Assembly: GCA_018398765.1 (NCBI GenBank)
Contig: JAHBMJ010003108.1
Location: forward strand, 1-57,024
DNA length: 57,024 nucleotides
Direction of reading: 5' to 3'
Origin: Chromera velia
Lineage: Eukaryota > Sar > Chromeraceae
A program made the position numbers and the translations under genes. A model generated the notes under the pieces. The model made no database searches and was not told where the DNA came from. It saw nothing but the letters and a program-made list of their open reading frames with translations. This document shows positions 1 to 10,289 of this stretch, in pieces (position 1 is the first letter of the stretch; the number at the start of each line of letters is the position of its first letter).

Positions 1-503
1 GGGGGGGAAAGGGAGCTTCACTGGAGAAAAGGAAAGAAGAAGGGGGGGCGGCTGCAGAAGAAAACAAACTGAAAAGGAAAGAAGGGGGAGCGGTCGCTGA
101 GGAAGAAAGCAAATCGAAAAAGAAAGGACCACGTCCCTCGCCCCCTCTGCGCTCTGACACCATGCAGGCAGAGAGCAGACAGAAGGAACGATGTGAGAAG
201 ATGGAAAAGGAGGGGTTTTGCATCCCTTCTAATTTTCGGGAGAAGTTTGTGGTCGGGGTGCAATTGCAGATTTGTCATGCATTGCTTTCCGACGTGAAAT
301 TCACCATTCAGGTAACAGAGTTGCGGGAACTGAGTGAAAAAGAACGAGAGGACAGGGAGGTGAAGGAATTCGAAGACGACCGCATGGTTGTCTTTCGCTA
401 CCTCAAAGTGATCCCGCCCACCGATCTCCCAGAGGAGAAGAAGAAGAAATACACTCAATTTCTGCGGGATTCGGGAACCACAAAGTGGGAAATGTTTACC
501 TGA
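1..503 (+). CDS. 3' end of a Lys/Glu-rich protein gene (5' part outside window)
   Basis: The frame that ends at the TGA at 501-503 is open back to base 3, so this is the terminal part of a gene entering from the left. An ATG at 162 is internal and probably not the start. The first ~50 residues contain about two tandem copies of a Lys-rich unit (KRKEGGA, then AEESKSKKK). The last ~95 residues look folded (FCIPSNFREKFVVGVQLQI..., then an acidic stretch and KKKKYTQFLRDSG) and end in WEMFT. I do not recognise the family. Codon use and GC content match the other host genes. The number of repeat units upstream cannot be known from this window. Confidence 0.55.
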   Translation, partial: GGKGASLEKRKEEGGAAAEENKLKRKEGGAVAEEESKSKKKGPRPSPPLRSDTMQAESRQKERCEKMEKEGFCIPSNFREKFVVGVQLQICHALLSDVKFTIQVTELRELSEKEREDREVKEFEDDRMVVFRYLKVIPPTDLPEEKKKKYTQFLRDSGTTKWEMFT

Positions 504-1791
504 AAAGGGCATGCCTTAAATACAGATCAGCAGCGGCCCCTCTCTAGAATGTGGAGAGACTACGAATTTTGGTGAATCCCGTCAACTAGCTCAAATTTGG
601 TTCCCTGTTGCTTGATGCATATACTAGCCTTTCACTGCTCTATCAGAGGCATGCATTTTCATTAAAAAATATCATTGATTTTAAGGGAAAAAATATGATT
701 AAAATGTTAACCGAACTTTTTTTTTTTGGCAAGTTAACTTTTTGACTTGCTATTTTAGGCAACCGAACTTTTTTTCTACTTGAAGAAAATAATTGTCCAA
801 AGCCTTTAAAAGTTAGTGTTTGCTTCTAGACGCTTTAAGCCCGCTTTGTACACCAATTTTCAGCTTTATAGTCCATATACTTCTCGAGATCCACCAACTA
901 GACTTTTTGAAAATAGCAAGTTGACTTTTTAAAAAGGCAAGTCAAAATGTCCGGTAACCGGACTTTTTCACTAGCTATTCCACCGAACATTCTTTAGGAC
1001 ACTTATCACTTATCACTTAAAAGTGTACTACTGGGGAACCCAGAATATGAATTTCTAGATAAATCCTATTTCGAATTCAGTTAATCTTAAACATCAACTA
1101 GGATATCATCAACTAAAAAAAAAATCTCGACAAAAGCTGACATTAGAGGTGCATGACAAAACCCTGAATTTACTTAGGAATTTACTCTTTTTTATCCTTT
1201 TGGTCTCTAGTTTAGAGTGTTTAGTCTATTCTAGAGCTAGTCCTAGAGTTAAACACTACAACCATCTACTAGACTCGGACTCAATTAATAACTAATTCAT
1301 GAATGTAGTAGTATTTTTAATTTTATAATATTTTATAGTGACTCCATATGTATGCACATGCAAATGCACACAAAGAGGCTTTAATAGACAGAGGCGCATT
1401 ACACAATGATTACAGACATGAAGATCGTGAGACATCGTGACGCAAAGAGACACATGACTAATCCGTTGAAGCGTTAACAGACTCACAGACCTAGTCACAG
1501 ACGCACGCACACATGCACACACACAGACGTTCACACAAACTCGTGTTCACACCCACATCACACATTCGCCAACTGTCTCTCACTTCTTACTAACGAGATT
1601 CAAGCCACCATGCATCCATGCACACTTTCCACCAGACCTAGCAGCAGGTTCCATCAGTGCCGTTTCCTCTCTTTCTCTCCCTCCAGAATCCAACGACCGA
1701 CTGATAAATCGAGTCCTGTCACGAATCTCATGCAGCTTTCAACAACAAGAACAAAAAAAAACGCCTCACAGTGCTTAACAAAAAACACACC
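504..1791. other. AT-rich spacer with degenerate repeats
   Basis: No supportable gene. Between about 690 and 980 a degenerate motif (AACCGAACTTTTT / AACCGGACTTTTT with GCAAGTTAACTTTTTGACTTGC) recurs several times, partly as inverted copies, which suggests a decayed repeat. From about 1340 to 1560 the sequence becomes CA-rich with repeated CACACA/GACA tracts. Base composition changes to the GC-rich host type near 1600, just before the NFX1-like 3' end. Confidence 0.4.
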
Positions 1792-4700
1792 TCACAAATC
1801 CTCCCAGCACTCCACTAGTGCTTCGTCTTTCTTCTCTTCTTTCTTTCCCTTTACGCTATCTCCATCCTCGTCTCCCTTCCTTTCCCCAGCTCTCGACAAA
1901 GATGCCTTCAACTCTCCAGGTCGAGTCATCTTGAAATGACCAGAGGGGCTCTCAAGCACCGTCTCCTTCTCTCGAATACTGCTGCTGCTTCCCAGTCCCC
2001 CACCTCCCCCTAAAGATTCACGAGGAGCACCGAGACTGATCCCACCCGACCCAACAACAGACGAAGCCGCAACTGCAGAGCCCTTCCCTCCACCCAAACT
2101 CAAACCTGAAGAAGAACCACTCACCGCACCCCCCATTTTGTTCCCGGCAGCCGCAGCCGCCCTCCCAAGGGCAGCCCAGCTTCCCAAGGCAGGAGGTGCA
2201 GCTGCCGCCGCCTTCGATCCTGAGTCCTTCCTCTCCACCCTCCCCCCCCCAGCCTGGACCCACCCAGGCGATGCCACTGCTGCTGCTGCTGCTGCTGTGG
2301 CGGAGGCGGCAGTAGACCCCCCGCCCAGCCCAGCGCCCCCCCCCCTCTTTGCCCAGGCGGACCCCGTCCCGCTGTCTGTGGGCGGACGCGTCAGGGCCGG
2401 GAGCTCGAGCTTGAAGTTGTTGAAGGGTGCGGGACACACCAGGCTTTTGATGTGCTTGTACGCAGCCTGCATGAAAAAAGAGTTGGGTGGAATGTGGAGA
2501 CACAATGACAGAGAGAAAAAGACCTGGCCAGAGGGACGTTTGATGAATGGGTCGTCGAATGAAAAAGGGAAAACACAGAGAAAGAAACCAATCACCACCA
2601 CCAACAGCACAACGACAACTACAACTTTTTTTGACGACAACAACAACAACAAAAGACAAGAAGGAGAAGAAAAAGACTTCATCTGATACAACGGGATAAG
2701 AAGACGAGATATCTCGTTTCGCTCACCTCATTTTCTTCATTGCTTAGACGAAATGTTGACTGACAAAGAGACTGAATTGCTCTCTCGCCTCACAAACTCA
2801 CTTCCTCCCTGAAACCGACTTCTGACTGACCTTTGCAACTTGTTCCTCCACGAATTCTGCGACTGCAGTTGTCTTGTCAGCCTCCCATCTAACCCTGAAG
2901 TTCCCAACAAACGCGCTGAGGAAGTCCACAACCTCCAGGGTCTGCACCGTCACCGCGAGATCGTAAAAGATGATCTGCGGATTCTCCTTTCCGAACCTCA
3001 GCACGTTCTTCTTCCTGAAACCGACGGGAGGCCGCTCTATGCGACTCAAGTCTGGGGTCTTTTCCGTGACTGCCGATAGAAGCGGAGACGGAATACGGGA
3101 ACAACTCGCATCGAACGACACACAGACATGAGGTTGCCTGTCTCCCATATCACGCAACACGGAGCACCGAAGTCGGTAGTGTACTTGTGCGAGGCTCTGA
3201 GCAAATTGCCGTCGCGCTGCGTCGGCAGGAGGGAGGTGCACCGCCACTGCTCTGTTCCTCACGGCCTGTTCGAGCTTCGTCTCCAGGGTGGACACGAACC
3301 GCGCATCTCTTCGACAAAAGTCCAAGAGCTCTTCGTCGTAAAAGTCCTCACTGCTTTCTCCTCCCTGCAAAGAAAGGCGCACGAAGATCAAAGGTGAGCC
3401 ACACCGCTTAATTGCAAAAGCAGAAGCAGAGAAGCAGGACAATCGACTGCTGGACACATGTGGACGGAGCTCAATCAAAGCAGGTTCACCTTCGCCTTCA
3501 CACAAAGGCAGCAAAACGGCAGGCAAGTCGGTGAGAAATCATCTTCACATGCAGATCGTATTCAAAACACTGCAAGGAAAAGCAGGCCTGTCAAGAGAAA
3601 GCAAGAAAGGGGGAGAGAGCAAAATCCAAAGAAAAAAGAAAGAGGGGAGAACGATGGATTTGAGAGTTACACCCATTTTTGCATTCCTGTTCCGAACCAA
3701 CCTTCGAGAAGGCGTCTTTCAGTTGTTTCTGTCTCTTCAACTCCTGACAGCTTGCATCGCAGTCCAAATTCGGCCTCTCTCCAACCCTAGGATTGCCCCC
3801 CCACGCCCCGCACACTTCCTCAATGCTCCTCTTACCACACCCACACGTTCGAGAGACAGAAACACGGCAGGGCACATCCGGACATTTGCCCCCCGCCGCC
3901 TCCGAAAATTCATGACACGGATCTTGGCATCCGTGCTCACAGTAGAGTCTCTTCCTCTCACACGTCTGTTTGCAGGGAAGAGGGCAATCTCCAGCGTGGC
4001 ATCCCTTCTGGCAAGCATGGCGAGAGCACGGGAGCTTCTTCCCACACGGAGCCCCGCAGGAGATCTTGGCGTTGGACACGTGGCAGGGCACAGACTGGCG
4101 AATCGTGTGCCCCCCTGCACAGGGCTTATCCACCAGGGCGGTGCACCGGGGGCAGTCACCAAAGTGACACGACGCCTGCAAGCGCCAATCAAATGAGGGG
4201 GCAAACGTGTCTGTCCGTGAGAGAGATACAAAGAGAAAAGAAGAACATACGAGATCATTTTTGTTGTACGTGTACACTATCAATGATCATGAAACATGGA
4301 TCTTCAACTCCCGTCTTATGCACTGCATCACCAAAGTCAGTCTATCTACTGACATCCAAAAGACAGCGCAAGTGCTCCCTCCGTGTTTATTAAAGAACTC
4401 CCCTTTTCACACAAGCACACATCCTCATACAACACCGCGAACACCACCAGCTTCTCAAACGAACAGAAACAAACCTCGACAAATTGATGACCAGAAACAA
4501 AGAATCTACGCACCCTAGCTCCATTTTGCTGCCCTTGATGGCGTACACACAATTCTGTTGTGCACCGTTTGTCAGTTTTGTCGTTGTCTGTGAAACAAAC
4601 TCTCACTGCCTGATTTAGCACACCCACCGACTGACCGACCTGGCAGAGATGCCCGCAGTCCAGCTCACGGTTGCACGGACGAGTGCACTCAGGGGGGGGA

Positions 4701-5535
4701 GCTCCGCAGGGCACAGGCGGGGGCGTGCTTTTGCTCCCACACGCACAGTAAACGGGTTGGGACGATACAACTGAACACGGGGCGCACTTGCCCAGGTGGC
4801 AAAAAGCCTCGCACACATGGTTCCCACAGTGCAGAGGCTTCCCACACACCAACAGACACAAATGCTCCTCGGCATGCACGTTCCCTTGAGACGGACAACA
4901 ATTCTCCTGACACCTGTGTCTCCCACAACTCTTCTTGGTCTTACAGGGGGCGTCACACCGAAACTCAGACGTGCCTCCCGCAGTCTCACTACACTCTCCT
5001 GTCCTGCTTGCCTTCCCACACCGACACCGCTGTGACACACTCGCGCGACAAGGGGGGCAGTCGGAATCGTGACACTCAACCTGACAGCGGTGACCGCACC
5101 CGAGCTCCTTTCGGCAAATCGCACCGCAAGTCGGGATCTCATCTCTGCAACTGGTCCGGGCGTCCAGGGCGGTCTTTACGGGGCCAGAAGCAGTGGCCCC
5201 GCAGGGACATGTGCGGACCCGACCGGGAACTCGGGGGCAAGGTTCACAGGGCCCGTCGTGGCACACCTTTTCGCATTCGTGCTTGCCACAGTCCTTTGGC
5301 TTTCCACAAGGCTCCCCGCATGTCCACTCAGTCTCCCCGCAGGCCCGGTCCTCTGTTCTCTTTCCGCAGTGGCAGCTGAGGGATATTTTGTGGTCGCAAG
5401 GGGGACAGGGGCCGGGGTGGCATGGCTGCACGCACAGGGGACGGAAAGGGGGTGAATGAAGAGGACGCTGGTGACACGAAAGAAGACAGGAAAGGAGTGA
5501 GGAGAGACAGAAAAAACAGAATAAACCACGCGGAT

Positions 5536-5600
<65 letters not shown>

Positions 5601-6935
5601 GTTACCTCCCCTTCTTCCCTCTATGAACCCTCTGACCTTCTGACAAGGATGGTTTCCACATCCCAGAGGCTTCCCACAAGGTTTTGAGCAAGAATGGAGG
5701 TCTAAATCCCCACATCTGAAGCAAACACAAGACAGGAAGGAGACAGAATGAAGAAAGAATGCGCACAAAACTCTACCGGTGGGCTCAGAAAGAAAGAAAG
5801 CTGGCAGGCACTTGCAAAGAAGAGAACTTCACCATACACTCGAAGACATGAGCAGGCGGTTGACAGCTTCCAGAAAAGAAGCAAAGTTATCGAGAAAATG
5901 ACGCTCGTCTATCTTCCTGTCATGGAGCTGCAGAAAAGCGCAAGAAGAACCAGGTGGACGACTGACAATCGAAACTGCGCACAAACCGCCAGACTGACAG
6001 ACTATATGTTTCTTCTTCTCCCTCTTTTTCTTCATGAACACAACAGACAGACAGACAGACAGACAGACAGAAGAACAGACCACCCACCTATGCTGTCTCA
6101 TTTCCTTCCCACAGTGGCAGCTCAGCACCGGCCCCAGGGCAGAGCAAGGGGGGCATGGTCCGGGGTGACAGAGGATCGAGCAGGGGTGAGGACACGCCGT
6201 CTCTCCCCCCGGCAGTTTGGGCCGAGGCCTGCTGCAGGGACCTCCGCACGAATGAGGGAGAACCTGTTGGTCTTGGGGGGGGTCCTGCAAAGAAGGAAGA
6301 TATGGGGGTAGGGGGTCAAAAAAGAATCACGTGCAGCGACATGCTAAAGGAGGGCACGCCTTAGGCTGAAAGATGGTGAACGCAACCGAAGAAAGTAGGA
6401 AGACACTCATTCGCATGAAGGACTCAATAGGCAGACATGCAGGTGAAATGCAGCACGCATGGCCCCACAAGAACACCTTTTCTCCCCTCGTCCCTCCCTC
6501 CCTCACCCGTTCACGTCCGCAGAAGCAGAAGTACGACGGGAGCTGCGTCATTGTGTGGACGTGGTTGCAGGCAGGGCAGCGGAACGAATAGCCGTCAGAA
6601 TCTCCTCCCAGAACGGCAGCCGCTGCAGACGAGGACGAGGAGGAGCCCGAAGACCCCCCTCCCGCTGCTGCAGGCCCATCGTTGGGGGCAGCCTCCCCCC
6701 CTCGTCGCATACGGGATGAGAAGGCCAACAGCATTTGGGACGTCTGAGAAGGCGCCGCCGATGCCGCCGCTGCGGCTGCACTGGCTTGTTTCTTCGACTG
6801 CTGAGCCCACCCACGAATGCACCGGAGGTGGAAGACAGCCCAGCAATTCGAACAGTGCCAGATAGGGTGGTGTCTGCAGACAGACACACACACACACACA
6901 CACACACACGCACGCACACACACACACACACATAC

Positions 6936-6972
<37 letters not shown>

Positions 6973-8702
6973 AAATTGAGTGTGTATGTACATACCACAT
7001 TCGGTTGAAAAAATTCACCGAAGCAGGGAGACTAAATCATCGGGAAACCAAGGAACCAGTTACACTTCTCGCATGCTTCATGAATTATTGGCCAAGTCTA
7101 CTCTGTCCGACCCTCTTCTTTCATCCATACAGACCATGCAGACATATACAGATTTAACATACAGACAGACCTTTTGACTTTGTCCATACAGACCATACAA
7201 TCGTAGCGGTTCCACTGGAGCTGCTTCTGCAGTCGTTCCCTCACCTGGCTCCTCGGCAAGAACTGCAACAACTCTGCAAAGTTCTCTCCTCCCTCCTCAT
7301 CCCCCTCACCGTCCATATCTCCCCTTTCGTCATCGTCCTCTCCATCATCCGTCACATCCTCCTCATTCCTCCTCCTGCTTTCCCTCTCACGCTCTTTCTC
7401 CCTCTCTCCTCTACTCTCTCTATACCCTACTTGTCTGCCCCCCATTCCCCCCGCGTTCAAGTCTCCACCGCCCCTCCCTCTCTCCCTCCGGCGGTCACCT
7501 GCCGTCTCATGACGGCGACCTCCCGACGGAGCTGCGGGTGGCGGTCTAATGTGGTGTCTCTCTCCTCCTCCATCCCCTCTTCTCGAATCTTCATGCACAG
7601 GAGACAACCTTTCTCTTTCTCTTTCTTTCGTAGACTCAGCAGCCGCAGTCTCGTAGGCAGACGAACGGGGGCGCCACTGCAGGTTCTCACTTGCAACGGG
7701 CACAGCCGCGGCGGCGGCGGCGGCCATAGAAGAAGAAGAAGAAGAGGTATCAGGAGGACTTGCAGACCGCTGGGGGGCGGCAGGCCCAGAGTCACCACCG
7801 CCTCTTCCCCCTCCCCTTCCTCCTGTCTTCTCGCCCTGTTGTCCCTTTTGCTGCCCCCCCCCACGGCGGTTAGTGTTTTTGTTCCCACCCCCGCCTTGAC
7901 CCTGACCGGGGCCTCTATCCTCACAAGGTTGATGAGCTTGATTCTGCTGATTCGCTTGTTGGTACTGGTACTGTTGTTGATAAGATGATGAGACAGGTCC
8001 GTGGGCCTCCGGAAAACCCCTCCAATTGCCCTCCATACCAGCAGTGTTTCTATCCGTACCCACGCTCTGCTGCTGAGGTTCAGTCTGCCTCCCCCGCCCT
8101 CCCCTGTCCTGATTTCCGTTTCCATCCCTGCCCTGCCTCCCACCACCCCTCCCCTCCCCGCCACCTTGTTTTTTACCTCCCTGGCCCCCCCCTTTCCGCC
8201 CCCCACCCCTTCCATCCTCCCTCTCCCTGCCTCCCCAACCTCTATCTCTCTCTTGTTCTCGGTCAAACCCATAGTCATTGGCAGGCAAACCAACACCAAC
8301 CTGCCCTTGGCCGGGGCCCCTGCCCCCTCTCCCACCCCCACCATCAACAGGGCCGCCACCGGGCCGAGGCCCGGGCCCGGACCCGTTGTAATGGTCATAA
8401 GTAAAGAAATTCCCAAACGGGGGAACATCGTTAAAGCCTCTATCCCCCGAATCATCTGCAGGAGCAAACTGCATGGGTGGGGGATTCGGATTTCGGCGGT
8501 GATTCTTCCCGCCCCCCCCCCCCCCCCCTCCACTAGAAGAGGAAGCACCAGCACAAGGATTAAATCCCGCTGTGAACAACGATGCCATGCTTGCAGGAAG
8601 GGGCTTTTCATCCCACAGATCGCGATACTCTTGCTGCTGCTGTCGTGGCTGGGAACCTCCGCCTCCACCACGACCGCCCTTCCATTTCCTGTCTCGTTCC
8701 AT
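1792..8702 (-). CDS. NFX1-like: NFX1-like RING / NFX1-type zinc-finger protein, 8 exons, 1547 aa
   Basis: Exons (high to low): 8702-7171, 6873-6507, 6284-6088, 5715-5637, 5425-4640, 4175-3702, 3364-2831, 2466-1792. They join in one frame to 4644 nt (1547 aa plus TGA). Residues 1-495 are disordered, Gly/Arg/Gln-rich with RGG boxes. Residues ~500-625 form the atypical RING: C502, C505, C518, C521, H526, C529, then FRCPACN and YFCFCGR. Next comes PHSCGGPC and a long series of NFX1-type fingers (e.g. CGNHPCQKPCHPGPCPPC, CGHRCQVECHDSDCPPC), to about residue 1140. An R3H-like segment follows, then a possible RRM-like segment and a Gly/Ala/Ser tail. NFX1/FAP1/shuttle-craft proteins are nuclear nucleic-acid-binding E3 ligase-type factors; domain order matches them. 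Splice junctions fall inside fingers and restore the Cys/His spacing, which supports the model. The start ATG at 8702 is the best candidate; an upstream exon is possible. Confidence 0.9.
5535..5600. repeat. Compound microsatellite (CA)n-(GACA)n in NFX1-like intron
   Basis: About 14 CA units followed by about eight GACA units on the + strand, inside the intron 5426-5636 of the minus-strand NFX1-like gene. On the coding strand it reads (TGTC)n then (TG)n. Confidence 0.95.
6047..6072. repeat. (ACAG)n microsatellite in NFX1-like intron
   Basis: About six ACAG units in the intron 5716-6087, starting some 15 bases inside the intron from its donor. The coding-strand reading is (TGTC)n. Confidence 0.9.
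6879..6969. repeat. Compound microsatellite (CA)n-(GA)n in NFX1-like intron
   Basis: Long CA tract with a few CG/TA interruptions, then about 14 GA units, in the intron 6874-7170 next to the acceptor of the second exon. On the coding strand it reads (TC)n(TG)n and blends into the polypyrimidine tract of the acceptor. Confidence 0.95.
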
Positions 8703-10070
8703 TCTGAGAGCAGGGAGCTTAACGTTTCTTCCTTCCAGTCTTTCTTTTTTTCGGTTCTTTCTCTCTAGTTGTCAGGGACACCCCCTCTGTTCCTCCCCCT
8801 CCTTGGGTCCCTCTCGGTTCCTTTACACGGGCCTCTCTGTTCTCTGTGCTCTTCCTTCTTTTCTGTTTTCCCCCTCCTTTCCTCCTCTGCAGTTCCCCTG
8901 CTCTGCAAGAAGAAACGAGAACACTGACGCCTTCCCCCAGTCACTCAGTTCTTATCTTCTTTCCCTTTTTTTACCAGGCTTCTTCCTCCTCCAGCCTTTC
9001 TTCTTTCCTCCAAGAGAAACCGCTCTGGACTTGCCCCTTGACTCTACCAAGCCCTTCCACACACAGAGCTCAACAAAATATCTGAATCTAAAACAATTCA
9101 ATGGAAAACGGCGGTCCGCTGTCGACCAACGACGACCTCTCGGTCGTGTAACAAAGAGAACTAACTAACTCTCTGTTCTCAAGGCACAGAAGGGCTCTTT
9201 CTCAACAATCGATGGTTTCTTTCCCCCTCTGCCAAAGAGTTTGCCCCAGCCTTCTTGAAGCTGAAGAATCCAATGAAGCCTACAGGACTTCTCTGCTCCG
9301 GCTGTCCTGTATCAGAGAAAAACTGTCTGTCTTGTATCAGAGCGACAGCCCGCCAACCAAGATTTCCTCCCGTCTCACTCACTCACTGCGAGACCCCGAA
9401 ACCCTCTCCACCTCTCCCTCCACCTACTTGGAAGAAATTCAACGACAGTGGAAGAAGTTTCACAGGCGTGTGCAGGCAAATGCAGACGGAGCGGCAGTCA
9501 GCTGCCAATCTGTCTGTCAGGCGACTAAGGCGTCTCTGGACGTGTGAAAACACGCAAGCGGATCTAGCCTTCGAGCAGGACGAACAAGACTTCTGGTCAC
9601 AAAGCCGACACTTGCAAGATCCCGTAGTCCTGCTTAGATCGAGCAGAGGACCAGAAAGCAAAAATGGAAGGACGAAGAAAAAGAACGACAAGAAAGAAAG
9701 AGAGACGGGAAGACCCACACGCCAATAGGATTCGAGGTTGGCGTGTATGCGCGAATACGGAAACTTCAACCAGATCAAAGGCTTGATCACACACAGACAA
9801 TGATCGGACGAACGTTCGGACAACTGAGTGCCGCAATTGACTGTGAACTGCCAGCTTACTCGGAGTCAAGATCAAAGATGATCAAGTCCTGGGACCGTCG
9901 AATCTCGGGCCGCGCGAATGAAGGTCACCCCTGCATGTACGTCGCAATTTCATGCACCCCTGTCAACTCCCGGCCTCAAAAGCCGAATTCAGCATTGAAA
10001 GCCGATTCCAAAGCCGAATCCGTCCGAAATCGAAAAGGCGCACGTACGCGTGCACTTCCAACTCGATCAG
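8703..10070. other. Divergent upstream region between NFX1-like and NEK genes
   Basis: Contains the 5' flanks of two genes that are transcribed away from each other. Several ORFs of 65-157 residues occur on both strands (largest at 9255-9728 and 9383-9823), but none shows a recognisable domain and they overlap each other antisense. From 8703 to 9060 the + strand is a C/T-rich tract, as expected for a purine-rich leader of the minus gene. No TATA-like element could be assigned with confidence. Confidence 0.4.
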
Positions 10071-10277
10071 GTGAGTCAGTCTGTCTGTCTGTCAGGTCTG
10101 TCAAGTTCTCGCAACGACATTGCATTCCGCTTCTTGTTGGAAGAGCATCAAACTTTCTTCAATTACAGACTCGAGGGCTCTGAGTTGTCCTGCTTGAACC
10201 TCTCTTTGCTCTTCGTAACGCACGAAAGAGACCAAAGGTTGTCCGTTGTTCAATTCTTGAAGAGTCGTTGTTTCCAG
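10071..10277 (+). other. Probable 5'-UTR intron of the NEK kinase gene
   Basis: A consensus donor (ATCAG|GTGAGT) lies at 10071 and a pyrimidine-rich acceptor (GTTTCCAG|TCTG) ends at 10277, only 12 bases before the kinase ATG. The intron opens with a short (TCTG)n run. Removing it deletes the otherwise open 80-residue upstream extension in frame with the kinase, which has no kinase-like content. Confidence 0.5.
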
Positions 10278-10289
10278 TCTGTCTTCACG

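Noticed and set aside
2138..2686. 182-codon + strand ORF antisense to the last NFX1-like exon
   Set aside because: Its Ala/Pro-rich content is the antisense shadow of a GC-rich exon; the minus frame joins in phase with upstream domain exons.
7431..9168. Long + strand ORFs (e.g. 7431-7988, 8001-8768) and the minus ORF 7457-8671
   Set aside because: Low-complexity shadows of the Gly/Arg-rich first NFX1-like exon; the frame carrying the RING was chosen.
10050..10289. Upstream in-frame ATG extending the NEK kinase by 80 residues
   Set aside because: The extension is not kinase-like and is bounded by a good donor and acceptor; it is better explained as a 5'-UTR intron.
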